Source: Hetaerina americana
Lineage: Eukaryota > Arthropoda > Insecta > Odonata > Calopterygidae
Length of the DNA: 64,000 nucleotides
Direction: 5' to 3'
NCBI GenBank assembly: GCA_022747635.1
Contig: JAKTNV010000005.1
Coordinates: 50,529,013-50,593,012, forward strand
Position numbers and translations under genes: made by a program. The notes below the pieces were generated by a model that did no database searches, was not told the origin of the DNA, and saw only the letters and a program-made list of their open reading frames with translations. Positions 1-11,532 of the stretch are shown piece after piece. Numbering within the stretch: position 1 is the stretch's first letter; each line of letters opens with the position of its first letter.

Positions 1-119
1 AAATTCTGAAGATATAAGGGAATTTGTGTGATATTTGTTATTGAGGAGGAGAACCAGGCCAAGTGTGTTCACGGCTTCTGGAAAATGACATTTCATGGTT
101 AGCTGCCGCTATATACTGC

Positions 120-1545
120 AGCTGTTTTTGTTATTTTCAAATGAAGAATGAACTGCAACTTTATTGAATACTCTTCCTAACTTGTCTCGTGTTTTCCCCT
201 CTATCACAATCTTCAACATCCAAATGGCAATCAGAATGCTCTGCATCCATATCTCCTGCCTCTTTTGAGTTTCCTCCAACAATGCACTCTTTCCTGCCAT
301 GCATAGCATTTCTTTTGTTTTTGTTCTTTTCTATCCAATTAACCTTTTCCATCCTTCTCCACACACATTTCAAAAGCTTCCAGTCTACTGCTATCATCCT
401 GCTTCAATGACCATGTTTCCATGCCATGCAAAACCACATTCTACATCAAAGTTTTGGCAAGGCTATTCTAAGCATCCTTTTTTAAAAGTCCTGGTCATTA
501 ATACCCTCTGCCTTGTGAAAGCTCCTTTGCCTAACAGAATTCTTCTACTTACATACATCTCCCTAATACTTTGCCCATTTTGGTCCAAAATACTTCTGAG
601 ATAGGTAAACTGTTGCTTCTGCTCAGTTTTTGCTCTTCTATTTTAAAATTTAAGTTAGTCTTTCTCTTTCTAGAAAACTGCATAGCCTTTGTTTTATTTA
701 ACTTTATTCTTATTCTATACCTAATGCACTGGCTTTCCAATGCGCTCAGCATTGTTTGCAACCCTTTGGTTGACTGGCTAGTTAAGGTGTAACCATCCAC
801 ATACCTTAATGATTTTATGAAATCCCCACTGAATTTCATTTCTCTCTCTTCCTCCCCATGCCTCTTTAACCATTTCCTCCACATATGCACTGAACATCAC
901 AGGTGATAATGGACACCTCTGTCTTACTCCTCTTCCTAACTCTGCCCATACGGAATCTCCATCCGCCACTCGCAACTGAAACCCATACAGGTTGTGGACA
1001 AGTCCTGTCCCTCCAATCTGCCCCTGTTTTCTGAATTTCATTAATTAATTCTACCCAATTTATTCTACAAAATACCTTTTCAAAATCTACAAAACAGACC
1101 AATACACCCTGAGGGTATTCTATGTTCCCATCTATTAGTGACCTCAATACCACAGTGGCATCATGTGTGCCTCCCCATTTCTTGAACCCAAACTGATCAT
1201 TCCCTAAAAAATAATTTGCCCTGCTCTCCATCTGTTTGTTGATGATCCTGAGAACTGCTTAACTTCGTGAACAATCAGACTTCTTGTTCTATTGTCTTCA
1301 CTAATGTCCATAGAAACTCTTTCCCCCATATTTTTAGTAGTTCTGTGAGAATGTTGTCTGCCCCCTCAGCCTTATTTGATTAAAATTCCCCTAACCACCT
1401 TTCTATCTTACCATCGAGGTAGCCTGGACCTAAGCTATCCTCATTATTGTCAAATTCTCTTTCTATATCTAATCGCACTGGCCTAATGTCTTTGATAAAT
1501 GTAATAAATTTTATGATTTCTTTATTTTTTCATATTGTCTCAGCT
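120..1545 (-). mobile_element. LINE remnant, reverse transcriptase region, broken
   Basis: Read on the minus strand the segment gives collinear pieces of a non-LTR retrotransposon reverse transcriptase in several frames. In order there are an N-terminal RT part near 1230-1545, NDQFGFKKWGGTHDA and VCFVDFEKVF (fingers and palm) at about 1080-1210, QRCPLSPVMFSAYVEEM near 860-960, LRYVDGYTLTSQSTKGL near 740-810, a KTKAMQFSRK motif, and WRRMEKVNW near 330-370. The other copies in this window read FADD where this one reads YVDG, so the catalytic box is mutated. Frames shift repeatedly, so it is a dead copy. It belongs to the same family as the copy at 11533-12511. Confidence 0.85.
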
Positions 1546-2313
1546 TTTTTTCTTATTCTAAATAAATGTATGAATGAAATGACCATTTCTTGTGTGTTAC
1601 TTTGAATGTGAAGGAAAACAAAGTAATTTGTTGAAAAATAATAAAGGAGTTGTTTGAAAGAGATGGCAACGTTAAGGTAAGGTGGCTGTGAAATTGTCCA
1701 ACTGGGTAAGATTGAGACAAAAACAGGGGAGGAACAACCTAACATCATCACAATTTTCTTTACTCCCTTGCTTGGAAGGAGAGGCAGCTGGCTAATACTT
1801 CCACTATTATTCATCTACAAAAAGTAAAATGCCCCATAATCATTGTGACCATTCTAAAAGATGCTTAGGATAAAATGTGCTTTTGTATCAGATATATGAA
1901 TTAGGATTGTTTCAGTATTGAAGTGCATCCTTTAGGTTTTTAGGACGTCTGTAGGTTACTAGTTCACTTAATGATCTCAACTCTTTCCTCTCACTGAATT
2001 TACCATGTTCTAAGATATGGGCTCTAGCCTTGCATCTTATAAGTGAATAAACATCCAAAGATAAAATTATGATCAAATTTCATCATAACATTTGACAAAT
2101 ATTCCATTTTCATAGACCATTTTAGCTCTAATTTACAATCCTATTGCTAGATGAATCACCAGTTGTTGCTCTATCTTCTTCATTTAACATAGAATCTTCT
2201 AGTGAACCACCCTGAAATAAGAGACCTATTGAATGCTTCTTATGGCACATCAGGTGGGGTACTATACCACAAAAATTAAACTACATTATTGTTTCTTGGT
2301 AGTCTATCATTTT

Positions 2314-3052
2314 AAGTAGGTTTTGGATGGACACAAACTCAACACCCCTACATTTCTTAGCCTTGCCCAAGATACAACCTGACCCCCAATACACTAAACC
2401 CCTATTCAATTCTGCTATTCAAGTCCTTCCTCATTCCATCCTTCATACCTATCTTTTCCTTCACCCTCCTCATTTGTCTAAAGTTGTCACCTCTATTCCA
2501 TTATGTATCAATATGCTTTGCATCTACCTTTTCTGCCTTGTTTAGATTTTTTCCAACAATCCTTTTCCCACCCCTAGCATGCCTAGAACTTCTTACTTCT
2601 TTTTCCTTTCTAGTCATTTTTCTTTTACATCCTTCTCCACTTCAACATATCAAAACCCTCGCATCAACACCTATCATCTTGCTCCAATAACCATGTTTCC
2701 GCAACATACTAAACCATGCTCCATGTTAAAGTTTTGATGAGCCATTTCTCAACTTCCTTACTCACCATCCCCGTCATCTATTCCTTCCTCCTTGTGAAAA
2801 AAGCATTGCCTAATGCAATTCTCATTATGTCCCTATTACTGTGAACCATTTGGTCCAAAACACTTCTGAGATGGATAAATTGTTTTGCCCATTATATTTT
2901 GACCCTCCACTTTTAATGTGTGTTTTTTACATTGATATTCATCCCATCCCTATCACACTGCTATTCTAATGTGCTCAGAAATGATTGTAACATATTGGCT
3001 GACTGGCCAATTAAGTCTTTATGATCTGGATACCCAACTGATTGTATGAGAA
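2314..3052 (-). mobile_element. LINE remnant, 3' half and 3' tail, antisense
   Basis: On the minus strand the 3' tail shared by this LINE family (TTGTGTCCATCCAAAACCTAC, in several copies) appears at about 2314-2345. It is followed upstream by diverged coding sequence matching the C-terminal part of the 11.5-kb copy: GQSANM near 2990, a degenerate YLGSVL/KCFG region near 2850, and a WRRMEK-like region near 2640. Reading frames are broken many times. The tail hairpin is only partly kept. It inserted antisense within the presumed bleomycin hydrolase intron. Confidence 0.75.
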
Positions 3053-4448
3053 AGGCAATGGAAAACCTCAATTATTTATCCAACAAACTTATGATAAAAT
3101 ACAATATATTTGCTTAAAATTAAATGTGCTATTTTTCACTTGTGAAGTTTTTTTGTGGCACAGTTTTCAACGTGAATACTTCATCTTCAGTAGAAGAAAG
3201 TTGGAACAAGTACATGCTTACAATAGCGCAATTTACTTTCTCCAACTGAAGATTTTGTGTCCATATTGAAACATGGGTCATAATTAAATCTGTGGAAAAT
3301 CTCATTTTTTAAAAGATATTCCATGTAGTATTATTTGAAACTTTTTTAACATTAAATATCCCAGTTAATCTCATTTTATTCCTCCTGATGGAGGTTGAGG
3401 ACTCAGTGAACAGTTTTCATTAAGGCACTGTGGACAATTATATTGATTGCTCTTTTGATTTGTCAAAATACTGATGAGTTGTGAATGATTTTGCACTAAC
3501 TGTGAACTTATCTCTTAAAATAAATCACATGCCACTTTATTTCTGCTAAAAGAATTGTCACTCATCCAGCCTTAATCATCTATAAATGATACTGAAAAGT
3601 ATTTATTCTTTCTCTTTACAATTGCATTTCAGTCTCTACCATTTGCTGTTTAGAAGACAACTCTTTCAATGGTTTTATTTTTCATAGTTCAGCACCCACT
3701 AGCACATCCTTGTGTTATCCAAGTTGTGTGTTATTAGCTTTTGTATTGCTGGACGGCTATTTCTATGACATTTTCATGAATACCCTATGAGATACCCTAT
3801 GTCCACGTAAGAAAAATAAAAGTCATACTTTCAATGATTATTATTGCAAAATGCATGAAAAATATTTGAGCTAAGAATTAAATGAAGCATGAGATACATC
3901 CTTCACGTGCTCAGGAATCTTCAGTATTAACGTAAACTTCAGTGCTCTTGTCTCTGTGATTTTACATTGAAACTCAGTCTGCAGTTGGCAATTTAATGAC
4001 ACAACTGCATTTAAAATATTATCTTTTCCTTTTGCATTCTCTACTGGTTTTTATTTTGATGCTGTTTCCAAAATGAATAATCATCCAAGAAGGTTTTAGA
4101 TGTGTTGGGGTCTTCTGAGTTGTCAAGCCATATCAGCTTGATGTCCGATTGAATTTATTTTACTCTGATAAGGATTTAATATGTATGGAGGTGATTAGAA
4201 GTTTCAGCATGTATAAAAGGTGAAAGATGTGGGGCTGAGATGGATTTTGGGATGCATTTCTGCTCCAGCTCATCATGAAATATTAAGGAGATTGAATAAA
4301 TTGCTCTGTTGTTGATTCTATTATTATACCTTGTTTGTCTTCTTTTCATTTGTGTTAGTATTCATGGTGTTTTACAAAATGACAATATATTGACATTTGT
4401 TCCTCCATTGCAAGAAGAAGCATTTTAATTTTTTTTTATGTTTTACAG

Positions 4449-4664
4449 AGTGAAGGAAACCCTGTGAAATGGAGAGTAGAGAATTCATGGGGAGACGAGC
4501 GTGGTGAAAAGGGATATCTTGTGATGAGTAGCGAATGGTTCAAGGAGTTTGTGTTAGAAGTGGTCGTGGACAAGAAATTTGTGCCCCAAGAAGTCATGGA
4601 CGTTTTTGAATTGAAGCCCATTGTTCTGCCTGCTTGGGACCCAATGGGAACCCTAGCCAATTGA
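4449..4664 (+). CDS. BLMH: Bleomycin hydrolase, last coding exon (C-terminal 71 residues)
   Basis: Cytosolic cysteine aminopeptidase of papain family C1B. The exon follows a T-rich tract ending in TTTTACAG and opens in phase 0 with SEGNPVKWRVENSWG. The Asn of the VENSWG motif is the third member of the Cys-His-Asn catalytic triad in this family. The rest follows the family C-terminus: a GYLVM strand, EWFKEFV, EVVVDKKFVP, and the conserved end LPAWDPMG followed by a short tail (TLAN) and TGA at 4662-4664. The enzyme's C-terminal arm normally reaches into the active site of the homohexamer and sets its aminopeptidase behaviour. Catalytic Cys and His exons are not in this window and must lie upstream of base 1. 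ATTAAA near 4835 and AATAAA near 5773 are possible poly(A) signals, neither certain. Recognition rests on remembered family motifs, not on a search. Confidence 0.93.
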   Translation, partial: SEGNPVKWRVENSWGDERGEKGYLVMSSEWFKEFVLEVVVDKKFVPQEVMDVFELKPIVLPAWDPMGTLAN

Positions 4665-6530
4665 TGTGTGCTGGAGTTTAATACTTACCCCTACCTCGTT
4701 ACTCTCCCTTCGATATGGTTTACAGCTCAGTCTTATAAACCATGGGGATGTGGACTTAGGTGTAATTTCATTGCTAATTTACAACAGCTTAGGAAAAATT
4801 GTTTAAAACTGAGGGGCTATATATTGAGCAGAAAATTAAAAGAAATTCTAGGACAGAACGAATTACAAACTGACCAGGTAATTAATTGAGTTAGGTTATG
4901 TGAAAATGAGTATTTGCCATTAACCTTCCTATAGTTTTGTGCCATTATAATGGATAAGGTTTAATACGTGCCTGAAGACCTATGTATTGCCGTCAATTTA
5001 TTTTAAGGTGAACATTCAGTGATTAGTGTTAGATATGCAAAGATAACTGATGAATCCAAGCACTGATGTTCTAATTTTCTCATTGTCCCAGATTTTGGAA
5101 CAGAGCTATGATTGGTTTATGTATATTAACAAAATTATCTGGTACTGATGGTCGAATTCAAGAAAATTACTGCATTGTTAACCTAAGTGTGCATGTACTG
5201 GTACTATTCTAAGGGCTGAGAAATGTGAGACAGCTGTAAATCGCTTTTAATATACAAAAATGAAGGAGTAATCATTTTTTTATTCCTGAAACCCATTTGT
5301 TATACTTAAATTTATTTTACTGATAGGAAAAATAATATTGGCCAAGGGTTAATGATACTTGTGAGTGAGTTCGCTGAGTAATGCCTAAATATTAGAAGTC
5401 ACATTTTAAAAGAGATTGAATTTAATCTTTCCAAATTTACTATGAAAAAATATTAAAGATCTTTAATTCTGTGATTTGTTTCGCATGTTAATTTAAACCA
5501 CCCATGTAAGTTCTATGTGCTGTCAAGTTTCGGGAAAACAATCTAATGTATTTATCATGTGTGTGTGTTCAAAATCCTGGAGCAGTGCAAGAAGGTAAGT
5601 GTGGCATCAAGGCTCTTCTGATGAAGAGAACCATATTAAGTCTTAAGGCCACTCAATTTACATATCTTCAGACAATCCACTATCTTATTAACATTTTAGC
5701 TAGAAATTGCCCACTTCCAGCTTGACTAGCATTAGCTTTGACAGGATATACAAAGGAATCACAGTTTCATTTAATAAAAATTATGGGTAAATATGGAGGG
5801 TGCCAGATTATCTTATTTAATCCTTGGAGGATCCTGACATTGGAGATTGCTTTCTGATTTCTTTTGCAGGTTCAGGCTTAATTATTATTAAAACCTTTAA
5901 CGTATCCCAGCTGTAATATTCATCATGGCACATGCTCAGAAAAATAAGCCATACAGGACTGGTCATCTTGTTCAATTATTTCTTCTTTGAGATGAAGACG
6001 AAAGAATTAATACCATGTGAGAATGAAAATATAATACCATAAGTGATTTGTAGAAATCTCCATGTCATTCTGATTGAACTTACGCGAGTTGGGCCCGTGT
6101 ATAGACTTTACGATTAAGTTTTAAGGTGAAGTTTGACGTCCGATTATTAGTTAGGACCTCGTAGAAGAGTTGTATGGTTCACTGGGCAAGCTCAATCCAG
6201 GCAGTTATATGAAAAACCTGAGACATCGGATTCTGTTTTTCAAGAAAATCATGAAGAACATTATAAAAATAGTAACTGTAATTAAATATCTACAAGGATA
6301 TATTAAGTACACATTCGGTATATGGGTACTGAAAGGAAGTTTTAATCCAGTACTTATAGGCTCATTTATAAATCCTGTGTGCAAAAGATTCAGTGGTACG
6401 CTAAATAGTTCAATGAAATCATTATCTTGTCCTTCTGCAAGCCATGAATATTATGGGGATGATATTGCGTCAGGCAAATGATCCAGACGTGGGTATATAA
6501 ATTTTTAATGACATAATAACATTAAGCCGT
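4665..6530. other. 3' UTR and convergent intergenic region
   Basis: AT-rich sequence between the bleomycin hydrolase stop and the poly(A) signal of the minus-strand gene. The first part must be the bleomycin hydrolase 3' UTR, but I cannot fix its end. Small open frames at 4668-4889 and 6170-6481 have no recognisable motif and no start context, and I treat them as chance. Nothing else was seen. Confidence 0.6.
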
Positions 6531-6536
6531 TTTATT
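6531..6536 (-). terminator. Poly(A) signal AATAAA of the minus-strand gene
   Basis: A canonical AATAAA hexamer on the minus strand about 40 nt past the stop codon at 6578-6580. It is consistent with a short 3' UTR. Confidence 0.6.
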
Positions 6537-6577
6537 TAGAACACTTGAACATTACAATATCTTATCACAATTCACAG

Positions 6578-7608
6578 CTATGGCTCTTTGGAATTCCTAT
6601 ATTTTATATTTTGCAGTAACTTATAGGAATATTTAAGTTTAGCCCACATTCCCTGGCACATGCGGATCAATCTTATATCTCTGACTTCTTCTGGTTCTCC
6701 TTTCGCAAACTGGTACTGCTCATATATTATTTTTCTTGCGATCTTTAGCTTTCCACGTTGAATTAGACTTAAGGCAAGGTAGAGTTTGCAGCGTGCCACT
6801 GTTTGTAGATCTCCCAGTCGAATGGCAATCTTGAACTGATGCACTGATATCCGAGCAGCTACCCCTGCCTTTTAAGTTGCGAATAATAATTTAGATTGGA
6901 ATTTATCTCAATTTACTTCTTACATGTTTCAAAAACGTTAGAGGCACTTACACAGTCAGTTCTAGCATCCCCCAAAGCAGAAAAGGCACCTCCGAGGGTT
7001 GACAACCAAGACATCGTCACGCTCAACACCATTCTTTCGCAGGCAAGGCACTCCATTCTTCTACCCCTGACATTACATTAAAATAAACAGTGAGTCTACG
7101 CAAGGTGATCGCCAAATTGTGAGTAGTTTACTTACCATGCGAAGTCGATGATATGTTGCTTTGGCTGAACTAGTTTCACTTTCACAAGAATATTGGTAGA
7201 GTTTCCACAAATCGATGATTTCAAATATGCAATAAAATTATTTCTAAATACTTTTGAACTTAGAACACAATACAAAAATACAGATAACTCGTAGCCATTG
7301 AACTGGAGTAACAGCCTCGGTGATCTGACCCTTCTCTTCGAACATGACCTATTACAGCACCAGGCAGTTTTACAAACCACACTATTGCCTCCGTCGCCTA
7401 TCTCTCTGTTATTTGCGTTCGAGTCCTCTGGAATGCAATCACAGCTATATACTTTTTCATAGTTTAACACATGCCCAAAGGTTTTATTTTTTATACTTTC
7501 CTTGTACGAGAAAAAAACATGGTCAGTCGTCGCACAAAAATCACTGGTTATATAGAAAAGGTCCCATTTCTGCTTATTCTCATAAATAACGAGACGAATG
7601 ACATCCAT
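6578..7608 (-). CDS. Three-exon gene, conserved-looking helical protein of unknown function (292 aa)
   Basis: Exons on the minus strand are 7608-7136, 7066-6952 and 6868-6578. The first donor is ATG|GTAAGT, leaving two bases of a codon. The middle exon follows ATGTCAG and ends TGT|GTAAGT in phase 0. The last exon follows CTTAAAAG in phase 0. The phases agree, giving 292 residues. Residues 1-158 are poorly conserved-looking and rich in Cys and Lys. The middle exon reads ERMVLSVTMSWLSTLGGAFS. The last exon has HQFKIAIRLGDLQTVARCKL, then LYLALSLIQRGKLKIARKII and QYQFAKGE, an alternating helical pattern resembling paired TPR-like helices. I believe related metazoan proteins exist but cannot name the family. 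The ATG at 7608 lies two bases after a TTTTTCAG acceptor, so a 5' UTR exon probably lies upstream. The start could also be earlier if that upstream exon is coding. Confidence 0.75.
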
Positions 7609-7794
7609 TACTGAAAAATTAATACAAAGACAACATAGTTAACTGCTTTTGACATTATCCAAGCATCTTTTTCAATACCCGCGACGAGATCATAGGTCAA
7701 TCGAGATGATTTCGACAATCGATCAGGTATCGATCAACCTGAATCTTTCGATTCACCTACAATCGCACTCCGAACGACACGCCTATTTTTTAAC

Positions 7795-7799
7795 CCAAT
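7795..7799 (+). promoter_or_regulatory. CCAAT box
   Basis: CCAAT followed by CA, matching the NF-Y core, close to the CRE in the divergent promoter. It is a short motif and is supported only by its position. Confidence 0.3.
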
Positions 7800-7817
7800 C
7801 AAAAGAGCCGATGATAA

Positions 7818-7825
7818 TGACGTCA
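7818..7825. promoter_or_regulatory. cAMP response element palindrome TGACGTCA
   Basis: An exact 8-bp CREB/ATF consensus in the divergent intergenic region, 19 bp from a CCAAT box. CREB-type sites are bound by bZIP dimers and work in both orientations. Occupancy here is inference. Confidence 0.5.
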
Positions 7826-8241
7826 TGAGTTACGTATGAGAAATATAGCAGTGTAGTCGGCAAGCATAATTTGCATAAAAAATTATAATTGTAATATTTA
7901 CCCATTTTTATGTTGTTTAGGATATGAAAATAAAAAGCTTTTTATTCTTTTGATCATATGATGATTATCAGTTTGGAATTTTGCTGACTTAGTCTCTTAT
8001 ATACATACATCAGTAAATTGAATATTCTCATCATTTTATGACGACAGTATTCTATCGTTAGCTGCGCAAGTTGTATTTGCTTTATTCAAGTATCGGTCGC
8101 GACGCGAGAGAGACGTCTTGGAGTGCTCGGCGAAAGTTACTGGCTTGCTGTTATCTGTAAGGGTTTTTGTGGTCAAGATTATATACGGCTTGAAACGTAG
8201 CCCGCGGAAGGACTCGGAAATATCTTTCAACGCTGCAGGAA

Positions 8242-8568
8242 ATGGCGTTTTTGAGAGTGGCAGTTAGAAGCAGTGTTTCAAACAAAATTGCATCTCGCCA
8301 TCTTCTTAAACACTTAGCAAAAAGCCGTTCTTTAGTTCTTGTAGAAACTACTTCGCCTTATGCTTGCAAGTCGACACACGCTGCAGGAGCGATTGGCTTT
8401 GATTCGACTGTGGATAAAGCTGAAAGCAATCCTAGGCGAGACAAATTAGATCTTTCTTTCGAAGACACGCACGCAGCATTCAAGAGCAAGACGAACTGGG
8501 AAATATTCAGAGCCTACATCGTATATACAATATGTTCGTCCAATTACCTTGTCGAAAACAACATGAAG
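8242..8568 (+). CDS. PRODH: Proline dehydrogenase, mitochondrial, first coding exon (109 residues)
   Basis: FAD-dependent enzyme of the mitochondrial inner membrane that oxidises L-proline to pyrroline-5-carboxylate, the first step of proline catabolism and a flight-muscle fuel route in many insects. Residues 1-32 (MAFLRVAVRSSVSNKIASRH and on) are rich in Arg, Lys and Ser and free of acidic residues, as in a matrix-targeting presequence. Residues 66-109 carry the signature start of eukaryotic proline dehydrogenase, with RDKLDLSFEDTHAAFKSKT, then IFRAYIVYTICSSNYLVE and NNMK. The exon ends at AAG|GTATGT in phase 0. The open frame runs on for 22 codons into the intron and stops. The catalytic barrel exons were not found downstream, so they lie past the window or in exons too short for me to recognise. 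Confidence 0.9.
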
Positions 8569-10986
8569 GTATGTTATAAATCCTTTCTTTGTAGAATATA
8601 TACTATCATGACAATTTTCCTCCATTCTCAGTAGGAATCTCATATATTTGCATTTTTCTTTGTCTTAGTTGTTGTAAGTATTAAGTTTGTTGCACATCAT
8701 GAATTTCGTGTATTTATATACCGGTAATTATGGTTAAAATGTAAGTGCCGATAGTTTATTTAATGATATTTCCTGTTTTTAGTTTTGCATATAAGTCTTA
8801 CTTGACCAGAAAGTTTCTAGTCCGCTTTGTGACCGTCTAAAATGTTTGTTGGGTTAAATTTGACTGATTTCATCGGGTGTTAGTGATTTCTACCTTCTTT
8901 TCAACATGTTGCATATGGTTTGTTCGTATTGTAGGTTTACAAAGGATGGCGTAACATCTCTTGCATTCATCCGTAAAGAGTTACAAAATATTAATGTCTT
9001 ACCCTTACCGCTTGTCCATTGGGCGGACGTAACATTGTGGCATGTTCAGAATAGCATGGTTTGGAACGACTCCCCTATATCAATCACATTGGATTCTTCA
9101 ATATTTACTTCTTCAATCCTTGATAAAAAGGGTTTATTCCACTATGATGTATTTAATTGTGTTATTTCAGTAATTAAACAAGTGATAATCTTCTGCCGTG
9201 TATTTAATGCAAAGCTCTTAGGATTGAAAATATACCAGAAATTCCGGGTAATACTGTCTAGGCTACTTTTCTAAAATGGCAGAACTTAGTATGAATGACT
9301 TTGGTCGAATAAGTTCTTTCCATATGACCTTTGCATAATGCAACGAGTAAATGATCAAGTTTTGTGTATAGATTCATTCAATTATAGGCTATTTGTATTG
9401 CTTATTTGGCCTGGTTCTGCTGTTTTCTTTTAGCTGCGACCAAACCATTGATACCATTACACTTTACCATTTGTGCAATTATACTAAAACATACAAAATT
9501 TTATACAAGTGTAGGTATAGATTTAATTTACAATTTCTGTTTTGGGCAAAGGGCGAAATTTCCTTTCGTATCCATATTTGCTTTTTGGAATAAGTACCGT
9601 AGTTACATTGTTTACCATTGTTGTCTATAGTTTATTTGGCTGCTTTTGGGGGTTAGTCACATTTGTTTATACTGGTCAGGTAGGGATTCTTTAACCCTAC
9701 GTTAATGAACAGACTCGTCGTGCGTTATACGTGCTTGCCTTCCTTTTCTCCAGCCCGTAGTCGATCGATGATCTTCAAGTATGGAAGTTAGGTTTTCCAG
9801 AATCTTCCGTGTTTTGTTCATTTCAACATTCTACATGCTAAGTGTTATTATTTTACATTTACTTACGCGTGGTTATATAATATCTACGGTTGGGGTTGCC
9901 ATTGGGATATTTTTCAAAAAGTTCACCCGAAAACCATCATTATAGGTTTTGTTTCGACCTTTTCAGCTAAGCTCTTGGGATCGCGATTCCTTAAATTTTA
10001 AATATTTTGCCTCGTAAATTCGGTTACAGTTGGAGTGCCTTTCTTTTATCGGTTGTCGATTTCGCCTTTCCGTGTGTGTAAATATTTTTGCAGTTGAAGA
10101 TGTAGCCTGCATTAAAAATTTTGTTTTTGTGATTATGATTTCATTGTTATTATCTGCCACAGCCTGTAAACATGATGATTGATGCTGTAAATAATGAAGA
10201 ACCCTTGTTATCCGAATACCAGCCCGAAATAATATCGTATTTATGGGATCTCAAGTTCTTCATTGGTAGGGTGTGTTCAGAATGGTAGTCTACCTTCAAA
10301 GATGTGTAGGAGCTTGAAATAGAGGTGGTGCCTAGTATTTCAGGAATCGTTTGGTTTAAAATCAAATGTTTGTAAGCATGCCCAAGTTAATTTTAATTTA
10401 ATTTTGGTGATAAACCTATGGGTATCCGTGATTTCTGAATCTTTCTCGATTCTAGCGAGGAAAGTTCTACTTTGTCACTTAAGATACGTGATGCAGGGCG
10501 ATAAATAACCCGCCATGACTTGGGCAAAGGTGAGAAAAACTGGGCGGTTAGAGTTTCGCTTTGAAACCTGCTCTATAGGCCCATGAGACGGTGCTGCCAC
10601 TCGACACTCTTGGTGTTGTCACGAGTGGAGTATTGCGTGACCCTGTCTGGAGGTTGTGACTGAGAACCAGCGTCCTCTTCTCTGCCGTCCGGCATTACCA
10701 GGGGAGGAATGTCGTTTTCGCTGGATTGCGCGGTGCGAAAGGAAACGACCGGCTTCGTCATGATTTTTAAAGATAATTTTACGTCGGGGTGTTGACTCGA
10801 GAGTGGAATGCACTTGCAGTTAGCTTCTGCGGAGACGATCTTTACCCGTGCCGCTTGAACGATCACTGAAATGTTTCTGTGTAGGTATGTAATGTAGGCC
10901 GGGCGCCTTGTCGAGCGCGTTTTACCGCGGATGCGTTGCATTTATTAATATTTCTCACGATTGTCTCGGGTTTTGCCGCGGCTACA
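8569..10986. other. Intronic sequence without recognisable features
   Basis: AT-rich DNA. A 122-codon open frame at 8906-9274 (+) and a 122-codon frame at 10573-10941 (-) have no recognised domain, and I regard them as chance or repeat-derived. The second lies in locally GC-richer sequence next to the repeat at 10987-11113 and could be part of that repeat. Confidence 0.4.
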
Positions 10987-11113
10987 TTCATGAGGGTAAA
11001 AAGAAACTTGACTCTTCCACAATAAAGATTTAATATTTCACGACCATGGTTTCGATGCTGCGCATCATCGTGTGTAAAGTATCTTTTTACCCTCATAATG
11101 AAGGAATTCCACG
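10987..11113 (-). repeat. Repeat fragment bounded by an inverted GAGGGTAAAAAG motif; possible Penelope-like terminal piece
   Basis: TTCATGAGGGTAAAAAGAAA at 10987 reappears inverted at 11079-11100. The right-hand motif with its flank (reverse complement of 11080-11113) matches 15783-15816 over 34 nt with one mismatch, so this is a dispersed family. Between the arms, on the minus strand, lies GATGATGCGCAGCATCGAAA followed by CCATGGTC and GTG. This loosely resembles a hammerhead ribozyme core (CUGAUGA, stem, GAAA, stem, GUC) of the kind known in Penelope-like retroelements. The core is not exact, since CUGAUGA reads CGAUGA. No reverse transcriptase is present here. Family assignment is inference. 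Confidence 0.4.
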
Positions 11114-11522
11114 CAGATAGATTCGATCATATAAGGTATTTACAGCTACAGCTATTTGGCACGAGGATAAGATTGATGCTCAGCGATGGAAATTCCATGT
11201 TTATTTATTGGATAACGATAAAAGTAGGTTCATTGTTTAATTGGTGGCATTTTTTTGTCCCCGTGTTTCATGCTGGACAGTTTTCACCTTTAGCATTTAG
11301 TGATTATCTGCTGTAAAGAGGTAGAGAATATAGAGATGACTCCACTCGAAAACAAGGGTAGCAGCGTTGAGAGTTCAGTTTGATCCAGAAAAATGGGATG
11401 AAAGGTAACCGGATGTGAATGCTAAGTGTAGTGAATTTTAGTTGTTGGCATTATCGGCTAAAAGTCGGCTGTCCTCCGATTTTCATAGAATTTTCCTGAC
11501 GGAATTATTTTCTCAGCTCTAT
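11114..11522. other. Intronic sequence without recognisable features
   Basis: AT-rich sequence between the repeat fragment and the LINE insertion. No gene, RNA or repeat was recognised. Confidence 0.4.
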
Positions 11523-11532
11523 AAACGAGAAC
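11523..11532 (+). repeat. Target-site duplication, left copy (AAACGAGAAC)
   Basis: Identical to 12512-12521 on the other side of the LINE. Confidence 0.85.

Larger units (their letters stand above)
1..4448 (+). other. Presumed last intron of bleomycin hydrolase
   Basis: Non-coding sequence upstream of the last exon, ending in a good acceptor (poly-T tract then TTTTACAG, AG at 4447-4448). It contains two antisense LINE remnants (about 120-1545 and 2314-3052). Between them (1546-2313) and after them (3053-4448) it is AT-rich with no recognisable gene, RNA or repeat. The 5' end of the intron is outside the window, so its length is unknown. Confidence 0.7.
7611..8241. promoter_or_regulatory. Putative bidirectional promoter between the unknown gene (-) and proline dehydrogenase (+)
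   Basis: About 630 bp separate the two divergent start codons. The stretch holds a CCAAT box (7795-7799), a perfect CRE palindrome (7818-7825), several ATCGAT-type sites at 7700-7760, and GC-richer sequence at 8090-8220 that probably includes the proline dehydrogenase 5' UTR. No clear TATA box was found. Transcription starts cannot be placed from sequence alone. Confidence 0.55.

Noticed and set aside
8906..9274. 122-codon open frame just after the proline dehydrogenase exon
   Set aside because: No family motif, no splice signals that would join it to the PRODH frame, and composition like the surrounding intron.
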